This document shows, piece after piece, positions 17,997 to 25,871 of a stretch of DNA of 64,000 nucleotides (position 1 is its first letter; every line of letters begins with the position of its first letter). Location of the stretch: contig OY969891.1 in NCBI GenBank assembly GCA_963704355.1, positions 2,170,001 to 2,234,000 of the forward strand, in the 5' to 3' direction. Origin of the DNA: Bog-473 sp963704355 (lineage in GTDB: Bacteria; Actinomycetota; Acidimicrobiia; Acidimicrobiales; RAAP-2). The notes under the pieces were generated by a model, which did no database searches, was not told the origin of the DNA, and saw only the letters and a list, made by a program, of their open reading frames with translations. Position numbers and translations under genes: made by a program.

Positions 17997-18905
17997 ATGT
18001 CGCATCGCGCGCAGGCTGCACACGCCGCACCACGCTCGTTCAGTCGCCGAGCAAAGCTGTCGGTGCTCGCCGCGGCCGCCGTAATGGCGCCGCTGGTCCT
18101 GGTGCCGCTCAGCCAATCCGTCGGCGCGCCGACCGCTGCGGCACAACCGTCGTGCAACGGGACACCCGACGGGTTGAGCGGCCAATGGGCATGCACCTTC
18201 GACGACGAGTTCGACGGCACGTCGCTGAACACGGCCAACTGGCAGCCTCAGCTCACGGCGACGAGCGGGTACATCACTGGTGGCCCCGATTGCTACGTCG
18301 ACAATCCCAACACCATCAGTGTCTCTGGCGGGTATCTGAACCTCTCGGTCTTGAAGACGGCGCCATTCACTTGTGTCCCGGGCTACGACCCCCAGTATCA
18401 AGCCGGCATGGTGACGAGCTCCAAGCTGTTCACTCAGACGTACGGGGTGTTCGAGGTGAGGGCCAAAATCCCGGACGTGACCGTTCCCGGGCTGCAGGAG
18501 ACGTTGTGGCTGTACCCCCAGACGCTCACCTACGGCCCGTGGCCGGCTTCGGGCGAGATCGACTTCGCCGAGTTCTACAGCCAGTACCCCGACCTCGACG
18601 TGCCCTACGTCCACTACGCCTTCTCGTCGTTGGACCCGAACGTCACGGCGCACGACTGCACCATCGATCCGACGCAGTTCAACACCTACGACGTGGACTG
18701 GACCCCGTCGTCGATCACCGTCCTCTTCAACGGCCAGGTCTGCCTGACCGACCAACCGATCAACGGCCCGGCACCCTTCAACGAGCCCTTCTTCATCGCG
18801 TTGACCCAGGCGCTCGGCCTGGGGACCAACGCCCCCACCGCCAACACGCCCCTGCCGGCCACGACGCAGGTCGACTACGTACGGGTCTGGGCCCCGGCCA
18901 GCTGA
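17997..18905 (+). CDS. Secreted glycoside hydrolase family 16 protein (copy 2)
   Basis: 302 residues with a long n-region, hydrophobic helix about 21-40 and signal cleavage near TAAAQP. The mature protein is a GH16 jelly-roll with active-site motif GEIDFAEFY near residue 189. It shares long identical blocks with the copy at 15752, so the two arose by duplication; signal peptides and N-terminal linkers differ. A GAGGGGAG ribosome-binding site lies 7 bases before the ATG. The predicted role is extracellular beta-glucan or galactan depolymerisation. Confidence 0.9.
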   Translation: MSHRAQAAHAAPRSFSRRAKLSVLAAAAVMAPLVLVPLSQSVGAPTAAAQPSCNGTPDGLSGQWACTFDDEFDGTSLNTANWQPQLTATSGYITGGPDCYVDNPNTISVSGGYLNLSVLKTAPFTCVPGYDPQYQAGMVTSSKLFTQTYGVFEVRAKIPDVTVPGLQETLWLYPQTLTYGPWPASGEIDFAEFYSQYPDLDVPYVHYAFSSLDPNVTAHDCTIDPTQFNTYDVDWTPSSITVLFNGQVCLTDQPINGPAPFNEPFFIALTQALGLGTNAPTANTPLPATTQVDYVRVWAPAS

Positions 18906-18976
18906 GCTGACCCCGCCGCGCCGGGTGCGGCGGATCGACGGCGGCTGACCCACCACAAAGACGGGGGTATTCCCCC

Positions 18977-19014
18977 TTGCCAAACGCCCTGATTCGGCGT
19001 AGGATACTCAGTAT
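18977..19014 (+). promoter_or_regulatory. Promoter of the PadR operon with overlapping palindrome
   Basis: TTGCCA (18977-18982), 17-base spacer, TAGGAT (19000-19005). The 11-base perfect palindrome ATACT-C-AGTAT (19004-19014) overlaps the -10 and predicted start site. A dimeric PadR repressor binding here would block its own operon. The start codon is 22 bases further on. Confidence 0.6.
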
Positions 19015-19035
19015 TCTACTTCGAAATGAGGGTTC

Positions 19036-19623
19036 ATGAGCATCCGTCACGCCCTGTTGGCCCTCCTCAGCGAGGGTCCCAAATACGGCCTCCAGCTGCG
19101 CCAGGAGTTCGAGGCGCGGACCGGTGAGGTCTGGCCGCTCAACGTCGGGCAGGTGTACACGACCCTGCAGCGCCTCGAGCGCGACGGGCTGGTGGAGTCC
19201 GACGACGCCGCCGACGAGGGACCCCAGAAGGGATTCCACATCACCGAGGACGGTGCGGCCGAGCTGACACAGTGGCTGCACACCCCGCCCGACTTCTCCT
19301 CGCCGCCGCGCGACGAGCTGGTCATCAAGGTCCTGGTCGCGCTCGAGCTCCCAGGGGTGGACGTGCACGAGGTGGTGCAGGTGCACCGCCGCTACCTGGT
19401 CGAGCTGATGCAGCAGTGGACTCGCCTGAAGGAGGACGAGTCCCGCCTCGATCTCAATTTCGCCCTGGTCGTCGACGCCGAGCTCTTCCGGCTCGACTCG
19501 CTGATCAGGTGGTTGGACACGGCCGACGGCCGTCTGAAGCGAGCCGCTGCGGGCGTCGACGCGCCGGCGCCGCAGCAGTTCCCCCTCCCCAAGGCCCGGC
19601 GCAAGGTAGGAGCCCCGCAATGA
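19036..19623 (+). CDS. PadR family transcriptional regulator
   Basis: 195 residues. The N-terminal winged helix MSIRHALLALLSEGPKYGLQ and the loop GQVYTTLQRLERDGLV are characteristic of PadR; a C-terminal Vir_C-like helical region (about 95-170) mediates dimerisation. It is first gene of an operon with an ABC ATPase and an FtsX-like permease (ATGA overlap at 19620), a common layout in which PadR represses an antimicrobial-efflux ABC transporter. ATG 19036. Confidence 0.93.
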   Translation: MSIRHALLALLSEGPKYGLQLRQEFEARTGEVWPLNVGQVYTTLQRLERDGLVESDDAADEGPQKGFHITEDGAAELTQWLHTPPDFSSPPRDELVIKVLVALELPGVDVHEVVQVHRRYLVELMQQWTRLKEDESRLDLNFALVVDAELFRLDSLIRWLDTADGRLKRAAAGVDAPAPQQFPLPKARRKVGAPQ

Positions 19624-20342
19624 GCTACCTCGAACTACACGACATCTCGAAGGTCTACGGAGAAGGGGCCGGAGAGGTGCACGCCCTCTCGCGCATCGAG
19701 CTCTCGGTCGACTCCGGGTCCCTCGTGGCGGTCATGGGCGCCAGCGGCTCGGGCAAGAGCACGCTGTTGACCATCGCCGGGAGCCTGGAGGACCCGACGA
19801 GCGGCGAGGTCTACATCGGGGGCCGTCCTCTGTCCTCGCTGTCGCGCAACGGCAAGGCGCGTCTGCGCCGCCAGTCCATCGGCTACGTCTTCCAGGACTA
19901 CAACCTGCTGGCCGGGCTGAGCGCGGTGGAGAACGTGTCCCTGCCGCTCGAGCTCGACGGCATCTCGGCCCGCAAGGCGCAGGCGACGGCGCTCGAGGCG
20001 CTCGAGGACTTCGGGCTGAACGACCGGGCCTCGCACTACCCCGACCAGCTGTCGGGTGGCGAGCGCCAGCGCGTCGCCATCGCCCGGGCCGTGGTCGGGG
20101 GGCGACAGCTCCTCCTGGCCGACGAGCCCTCCGGCGCGCTCGACTCGACCAACGCCGAAGCCGTCATGCGCCTGATCCTGGCGGCGTGTCATCGCGGCCT
20201 GGCCGCCGTCGTGGTGACCCACGACGCGCAGCTCGCCTCGTGGGCCGACCGCGTGGTCTTCCTGCGCGACGGCCGCATCGTCGACCAGACACTCCCGGTC
20301 GACAGCCCCGACGCTTTCCTCGCCGAACTCCCGAACCGATGA
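19620..20342 (+). CDS. ABC transporter ATP-binding protein (MacB/LolD type)
   Basis: 240 residues. Walker A GASGSGKST (about 41-49), Q-loop FQDYNLL, signature LSGGERQRVAIARA, Walker B LLLADEPSGALDS and H-switch VVTHD are all present. MacB/LolD-type ATPases partner FtsX-like permeases, and such a permease follows with an ATGA overlap at 20339. The start overlaps the PadR stop by 4 bases. Energises export or release of a lipophilic or peptide substrate at the membrane. Confidence 0.95.
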   Translation: MSYLELHDISKVYGEGAGEVHALSRIELSVDSGSLVAVMGASGSGKSTLLTIAGSLEDPTSGEVYIGGRPLSSLSRNGKARLRRQSIGYVFQDYNLLAGLSAVENVSLPLELDGISARKAQATALEALEDFGLNDRASHYPDQLSGGERQRVAIARAVVGGRQLLLADEPSGALDSTNAEAVMRLILAACHRGLAAVVVTHDAQLASWADRVVFLRDGRIVDQTLPVDSPDAFLAELPNR

Positions 20343-22930
20343 GCGTCGGCGTCCTCGAACGGCGGGCCACAGGGTCGGCGGCCGCAGAATCGAGCACCGG
20401 CGGCGTCCCGGCCCGCCGGGCCATGCTCCGCTGGGCCTGGCGTCTCTTCAGGCGCGAATGGCGCCAGCAGCTCCTGATCCTGCTCCTGATCATCGTGGCG
20501 GTGGCCGCCGTGGTGGTCGGCTCCGCGGTCGCAGTCAACACGCCACCGGCGTCCACCGCCGGATTCGGCACGGCCAACGACCTCGCGACCTTCAACTTGA
20601 CGTCCACGGCCAAGTCGTCGTCGGACAGCCCGGCTCACGTGGCGGCACAGATCGCCCAGATCGAGCGCGCCGTCGGCACCGTGGATGTCATCGCGAACCA
20701 GACGTTCACTGTGCCCGGCACGACGCAGACGTATCAGCTGCGCGCCCAGAATCCGCAGGGGCCCTACGGGGGGCCGATGCTGCAGCTGCTGTCGGGGCAC
20801 TACCCGACTGGGCCGAACGAGATCGCCCTCACACCGGGCCTGGCGTCCGAGCTCAACCTGCGCGTGGGCGACACGTGGTCCCAGGGCGGCAAGACCGTCG
20901 TCGGGATCGTGCAGAACCCCCAGAGCCTGCTCGACGAGTTCGCGCTCGTCCCGCCGGGCCAGGTGACGCACCCGACGCAGGTGAGCGTCCTCTTCGACGC
21001 ATCGCCCAACACGCTCCATTCCTCCCTCAACTCCCTGTCCTCCTTCATCACGACGCCAGGCGCCACCAACAGCAACATCATCGACCCGTCCACCATCATC
21101 CTGGCGTTGGCGACCGTGGGCATGCTCCTCATCGCCCTGGTGTCGATCGGCGGCTTCACGGTGCTGGCCCAGCGGCGCATGCGCTCCCTCGGGATGGTCG
21201 AGTCGATGGGGGCGACCGACCGCAACGTCCGGCTGGTCCTGGAGGCCAACGGCGTCATCGTCGGGGTCGTGGGGGCCATCGTGGGCTTCGTGGTGGGCCT
21301 GGTGCTCTGGCTGGCCTACCGCCCGACCAACGAGCAGAACGCACACCACCTCATCGGCACGTTCGCCCTGCCGTGGAACGTGATCGTGCCGGCCATGGTG
21401 CTCGCCATCGTCGCGACCTTCTTTGCCGCCAGCTACCCCGCCCGCGCCATCACCCGCGTGCCGGTGGTCAGCGCGCTGGCCGGTCGCCCCGCGCCGCCGC
21501 GTCAGATCCACCGCTCGTTCATTCCCGGCGTGATCGCACTGGTGATCGGCTTCGTCTTCTTCTCTCTCTCGGGCGCGGCGGGGAACGGCGGCAGCGTCGT
21601 GTGGCTGGTCCCCGGGCTCATCGCGCTGATCGCAGGGATCATCCTCGTCTCACCATTCTTCCTCGCCCTGTTGGCGCGGATCGGCAGTCGGTCGCCGATC
21701 GCCGTCCGCCTCCCGCTGCGCGACCTGGCGCGCTACCGGGCGCGCTCGGGCTCGGCCCTCTCGGCCATCAGCCTCGGCATCATGATCGCGGTGATCGTCT
21801 GCGCCGTGGCCGTCGCCCGCTTCTCCAATGTCTTCGACTACGTCGGGCCGAACATGGCGCCGAACGCGATCAACGTGTATTCCCCGCCGACCGGCCCCAC
21901 CTGTGAGGGGACGTCAGGAGGAGCACCGGTGTGCCAGCAGGCCGCGCCGGCGCCGAGCCTCGCGGCACAGGAGGCCACGGTGCACGCCATCGCCGGCGCC
22001 GTCGGCGCAAAGGACACGGTCCCGCTCATCCAGCCGGCCGTTGGCCTTCAGAACCCGAGCGGGAACGGCCGGCAATGGAACGGCCCGATCTACGTGGCGA
22101 CCCCGGCCCTGTTGCGGGCCTACGGCATCAATCCGTCGTCGATCTCGTCGAACGTCGACGTCCTCAGCTCGCGGCCCGGGCTGGACGGCTCGGGAGTACA
22201 GCTCACCTTCAGTAGCGGCGGCAAGGGCGGCGGCGACTTCCAGGGCGGTGGGCCCGGTGGTGGCGGCAACAACTACAACCAGTGCACTCCGAACCAGTGC
22301 GTGGCCCACCCGTTGGTCCAGCAGGAGAGCCAGCTGCCGACGGGCACGTCGGCACCGAACACGCTGATCACCGAGAGCGCGCTGCACCGTCTGCACCTCA
22401 CGAGCCAGAATAGCCTCGACGGCTGGATGATCCTGTCCAACAATGCGATCACCTCGGCGCAGCTCACGAGCGCCCGCTCGCTGGCTGCCAGCAACAGCCT
22501 GAGCATCGAGTCCAAGAACGACGAGCCGACGTCGGCCGAGATCGTGAACTGGGCCACCGTCTTCGGCATCGCGCTCGCCCTGGGCGTCCTCGCAATGAGC
22601 GTGGGTCTCATCCGCAGTGAGACGGCAAGTGAGCTGCGCACGCTCACGGCCACCGGTGCGAGCTCGCGCACCCGGCGTGCCCTGACGGCGGTCACCGCTG
22701 GTGGGCTCGCATTCCTGGGGGCGCTCCTCGGGACGGTGGCCGCCTACGTCGGCCTGTTCGGCTTCTTCCGCTCGAGTGCGCTGGAAGGCGGCATATCCGA
22801 CATCACCAATCACGTCCCGTGGGACAACCTGTTCTTCATTGTGATCGCCATGCCGGCCGCCGCCGTGCTCATCGGCTGGGTGCTGGCGGGACGGGAGCCG
22901 AGGGGGATCGGCGCCCGGCCGCTGGAGTAG
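20339..22930 (+). CDS. FtsX-like ABC transporter permease
   Basis: 863 residues. An N-terminal helix (about 44-66) is followed by a large extracytoplasmic domain, then a first FtsX-type helix block (about 255-380), further helices (about 395-500), a second extracytoplasmic domain with a Gly-rich loop (GGGKGGGDFQGGGPGGGGNN region near 625-640), and a final three-helix block. This is the duplicated MacB/FtsX arrangement used by actinobacterial peptide exporters. It overlaps the ATPase gene by 4 bases and is followed 6 bases later by a small membrane protein, so the operon has four genes. Confidence 0.9.
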   Translation: MSVGVLERRATGSAAAESSTGGVPARRAMLRWAWRLFRREWRQQLLILLLIIVAVAAVVVGSAVAVNTPPASTAGFGTANDLATFNLTSTAKSSSDSPAHVAAQIAQIERAVGTVDVIANQTFTVPGTTQTYQLRAQNPQGPYGGPMLQLLSGHYPTGPNEIALTPGLASELNLRVGDTWSQGGKTVVGIVQNPQSLLDEFALVPPGQVTHPTQVSVLFDASPNTLHSSLNSLSSFITTPGATNSNIIDPSTIILALATVGMLLIALVSIGGFTVLAQRRMRSLGMVESMGATDRNVRLVLEANGVIVGVVGAIVGFVVGLVLWLAYRPTNEQNAHHLIGTFALPWNVIVPAMVLAIVATFFAASYPARAITRVPVVSALAGRPAPPRQIHRSFIPGVIALVIGFVFFSLSGAAGNGGSVVWLVPGLIALIAGIILVSPFFLALLARIGSRSPIAVRLPLRDLARYRARSGSALSAISLGIMIAVIVCAVAVARFSNVFDYVGPNMAPNAINVYSPPTGPTCEGTSGGAPVCQQAAPAPSLAAQEATVHAIAGAVGAKDTVPLIQPAVGLQNPSGNGRQWNGPIYVATPALLRAYGINPSSISSNVDVLSSRPGLDGSGVQLTFSSGGKGGGDFQGGGPGGGGNNYNQCTPNQCVAHPLVQQESQLPTGTSAPNTLITESALHRLHLTSQNSLDGWMILSNNAITSAQLTSARSLAASNSLSIESKNDEPTSAEIVNWATVFGIALALGVLAMSVGLIRSETASELRTLTATGASSRTRRALTAVTAGGLAFLGALLGTVAAYVGLFGFFRSSALEGGISDITNHVPWDNLFFIVIAMPAAAVLIGWVLAGREPRGIGARPLE

Positions 22931-22936
22931 GCCAAC

Positions 22937-23461
22937 GTGACGAGCCGCAGCGACACCGGCCCGGTGACGACCGAGTCCCCCTCGCCGTCACCGGGCGCTG
23001 CGGTGGCTCCAGGCCACCGGAGTCAGGCCCGTTTCGCAGTCCACCTGCTCCTTCTGGCGACCTTCGCCGCCTCGCTGGCCACTGTCACGGTGATCACCGA
23101 GGGCTGGCCGCACCTGGTGATCGGATCGGCGTTCGTCGCCCTGGTCGGGGTGCACGTGGTGCAACGCCAGCACACGGTCGCCCGGCTGCTCGGGAGCCTC
23201 GTGCGGGCCCGCACGTGGGTGCACCGCCGCGGCCGGCTGGCGTGGTCGGACCTGGTGCTGAGCCTGCTGACGCTCAACGTGCTCGTGTCGGGGACCTACG
23301 ACCTGGTGACGGGCAACCAGGTCATCCTCCACCCGCGCTCGATCGGCGTCCCGTTCCGGGACATCGGGTGGCACGTGTCCGCCGCGCTCGTGCTGCTCGC
23401 CTATGTCTGCGTCCACGTGGCGCGGCGGTGGGGCCGCATCCGCCGCTCCGTCATCCGCTGA
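22937..23461 (+). CDS. Small integral membrane protein (DUF4405-like)
   Basis: 174 residues from GTG 22937. Four hydrophobic segments are seen near 34-55, 60-76, 102-120 and 144-162. Histidines sit inside or at the ends of helices (VGVHVVQRQH; WHVSAALVLLAYVCVHV), a pattern reminiscent of cytochrome b561-like or DUF4405 four-helix proteins that bind heme, but this is not proven. It is the last gene of the PadR-ABC operon by spacing. Confidence 0.6.
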   Translation: MTSRSDTGPVTTESPSPSPGAAVAPGHRSQARFAVHLLLLATFAASLATVTVITEGWPHLVIGSAFVALVGVHVVQRQHTVARLLGSLVRARTWVHRRGRLAWSDLVLSLLTLNVLVSGTYDLVTGNQVILHPRSIGVPFRDIGWHVSAALVLLAYVCVHVARRWGRIRRSVIR

Positions 23462-23464
23462 GCG

Positions 23465-24727
23465 TCAGGACTCGGGCGTGACGCCGAAGCGCTCCGTGTA
23501 GAAGGCGAGCGCGCGCCGTCGCTCTCCGGGGTCGAGGCCGAACTGGGCGAGGTCGTAGTCGATGGCGCCGAACTTGCCGCGGGGGTGGTCCGCCGTGAAT
23601 CGGTGCATGGCCGTCCGAGCCGACGCATCGAAGGGCTGGCCGGCCCGCTCGTAGACCCGGGCCACCATGGCGAGGTCGTCCTGCATGAACTCGTCGAAGT
23701 GCACGTCGATGGTCCGGTCGGCCGGCAGGACGTCATGCTCCTCGGCGCAGCTGCGCAACATGAGCTCGAGGCGATCGGCCCAGTACCGGCCGATGCCGAC
23801 CACGTCGACCCGGTCGCGCCCCAGGCGCGACGCGTAGGCGAGCATGGTGACCATGGAGGTCGTCACCGAGACCGGGTCGCGGTGGGTCACGACGAAGGTG
23901 GCGTCGGGGAAGGTGCCGAGGAGGGCGGGGAACTGCTCGAGGTGCTGGGGGGACTTGAGCACCCACCGGGTCCCGCCCCGCAGCCACTGCAGGACCTGGA
24001 GCACCCGCCGCAGATAGGCGTAGCTCGGGCCCTGGTCCCGGGCGCGGTAGGCGTCGCGCCACGTCGGCATCGGTGCGGTGGTCTCGAGCAGCATGCTGGA
24101 GAAGTCGACGGCCAGGAGCTGGATCTCCTCGTGCGCGTGGTCGACGGTCATTTCGTGCATGCGGTTGAAGTACGGCAGGGCGACGTCGAGGAACGACAGC
24201 GCCACGGCCGTGCGCTCCCGGCGAGGATCGGGCGCACCGGCCGCCGGTCGCTCTCGCTCGGCCAGGACGGGCTCGAGGCTCTCCCAGTAGGGGAGGGAGC
24301 GCAGGGCCGGATCGGCCGAAATCAGGTTGTGCAGGTGCGTGGTCCCGGTCCGCGGCAGGCCGCAGATGACGATCGGCGCCTTGATCTCCTCGTCGAGGAT
24401 CTCGGGGTGGCGGGCGACGAGGTCCTCGATGAGGAGGCGGTTCTTCAACAGCCCGAGGACGAGCGTGTATTGCTGCAGGATGCCGGCGTCGTTGAAGCCG
24501 CCTTCCTCGTGCATGGCTCGGCACAGCAACTCGAGCCGCGGCACGAGGTCGCCCGGGCCGAAGTCGTGGAGGCCCGTCTCGGCGATCGCAGCGTCCATCA
24601 GCGTGGCGGCGTCGAGGGTGAGCTCCGACCCGGCTTCGTTCATGAAGTCGAGAACGGCGCGGGCCTCGTCGGAGAACCGCGGCTCGGCCAGGTCGTCGAT
24701 GCGCACCGCGGGCGGCCGCGGGCTCAC
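23465..24727 (-). CDS. Sulfotransferase family protein
   Basis: 420 residues from GTG 24727, which overlaps the upstream DUF1214 stop as GTGA. The PAPS 5'-phosphosulfate loop is clear: CGLPRTGTTHLHNLI near residues 122-136. The 3'-phosphate region FVVTHRDPVSVTTSM lies about 120 residues on. An N-terminal helical extension of about 115 residues is typical of the large actinobacterial sulfotransferase group (Sulfotransfer_3). Predicted to transfer sulfate from PAPS to a lipid, sterol or glycan hydroxyl. The pair with DUF1214 suggests one pathway. Confidence 0.92.
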   Translation of the reverse strand: MSPRPPAVRIDDLAEPRFSDEARAVLDFMNEAGSELTLDAATLMDAAIAETGLHDFGPGDLVPRLELLCRAMHEEGGFNDAGILQQYTLVLGLLKNRLLIEDLVARHPEILDEEIKAPIVICGLPRTGTTHLHNLISADPALRSLPYWESLEPVLAERERPAAGAPDPRRERTAVALSFLDVALPYFNRMHEMTVDHAHEEIQLLAVDFSSMLLETTAPMPTWRDAYRARDQGPSYAYLRRVLQVLQWLRGGTRWVLKSPQHLEQFPALLGTFPDATFVVTHRDPVSVTTSMVTMLAYASRLGRDRVDVVGIGRYWADRLELMLRSCAEEHDVLPADRTIDVHFDEFMQDDLAMVARVYERAGQPFDASARTAMHRFTADHPRGKFGAIDYDLAQFGLDPGERRRALAFYTERFGVTPES

Positions 24728-25791
24728 AGCATGCTGACCGGCACGACCTCGACCTCCGGCTGGTCCGGTGTGCGGTCGGGCAGGAACCACCGGAACCAGA
24801 TGCGGCCGCTCGTGTGCCCGGCGGTCGAGACCCAGTTGGGGTGGTGGGGACGTCCGGCGGCCACCACGATGGTCCACGAGCCGTCCGTCTCGTAGTCGAC
24901 CTGCGCGCCGTTGATGGTCACGCGCTCGTAGTCGTAGTTGTAGGTGTGCAGGAGCGGGTTCCACAGGCACATGTTCCAGAAGACGCACTCCGGCGAGCGC
25001 CCACGGATCACCAGCGCCTGGTCCTCGGCCAGCTCGTAGGCGCCCATGGCGTAGGCGGCGTCTCCGGCCGCCCAGCCAAAGGTGGTGGTCGGGACGGGAT
25101 ACGGCGGGTCGATCACGTTGGGGGTGCCGGCGGGGATGGGCACGATCCCGGCCTGCTCGCGCAGCCAGGTGGTCATGGCACGCAGGCGGCAGGCCAGGTC
25201 CGCATCGTCCTGGCGAAACGCGTCGGGCGGGTCGTCCGCCTCGATCTGCCACTCGGCGCGCCGCCCGTGGACGGGGTCCTCGAGGTAGTCGCGCGTGATC
25301 GCCGCCACCGCATCGGGCTCCAGGCGGACCCAGGCGACGTCCGGGTCGTCGGGCCGTTCGGGTGAGAGGACGATCGCGATGGAGCCGTCGGCGTGACGGG
25401 CGGCGTCGCGGCTGTTCACCGCGCCGACGATGCGTTCGGAGTAGCGGCCGTCGTCGGGCCCGCCGTACACGGTCAGCGAGAGGTACACGGCGTCGCCCGG
25501 GTGGACGGTGACGTGGTAGGTGCGCACGGGGTCGATCGGCGCGTAGCAGTAGAAGGCATCGGCGTTGTCGCCGCCCCACTTCTTGTAGGGACCGACGATC
25601 TCGACGAAACGGGGCCGCGCCGTGTCGGCCCACAGGTTGACCTCGGCGCCGACCTGGAGAATGGACAGGATCCACTTGTGCGCCTCGAGGAGCGTCGCCC
25701 CGTCGTCTGCGAGCTGTTCGACCATGCGCCGGTGGGTGGCGGCAACGCAGTCCAGCAGTTCGGTGAAGGCGGTCTGCGTCTCGGTCGTCAT
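24724..25791 (-). CDS. DUF1214 domain-containing protein
   Basis: 355 residues from ATG 25791, with AGGGAGG just upstream. The C-terminal part contains the DUF1214 pattern: WAAGDAAYAMGAYELAEDQALVI and then ECVFWNMCLWNPLLHT near 275-310, ending in a WFRWFLPDRTP segment. No signal peptide is present. DUF1214 proteins have no established biochemical function, although many lie near lipid or sterol metabolism genes. It is co-transcribed with the downstream sulfotransferase. Confidence 0.85.
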   Translation of the reverse strand: MTTETQTAFTELLDCVAATHRRMVEQLADDGATLLEAHKWILSILQVGAEVNLWADTARPRFVEIVGPYKKWGGDNADAFYCYAPIDPVRTYHVTVHPGDAVYLSLTVYGGPDDGRYSERIVGAVNSRDAARHADGSIAIVLSPERPDDPDVAWVRLEPDAVAAITRDYLEDPVHGRRAEWQIEADDPPDAFRQDDADLACRLRAMTTWLREQAGIVPIPAGTPNVIDPPYPVPTTTFGWAAGDAAYAMGAYELAEDQALVIRGRSPECVFWNMCLWNPLLHTYNYDYERVTINGAQVDYETDGSWTIVVAAGRPHHPNWVSTAGHTSGRIWFRWFLPDRTPDQPEVEVVPVSML

Positions 25792-25871
25792 GAGCCTCCC
25801 TGTCGGCGTGCCGCCGATCATAGGGAGCGGGGGCGATGGCGCCCTTGTCCGTTCGAACCCGATGAAGGAGA

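Noticed and set aside
23585..24895. Plus-strand frame of 436 codons opposite the sulfotransferase
   Set aside because: Real gene on the minus strand has clear PAPS motifs; this frame has none.
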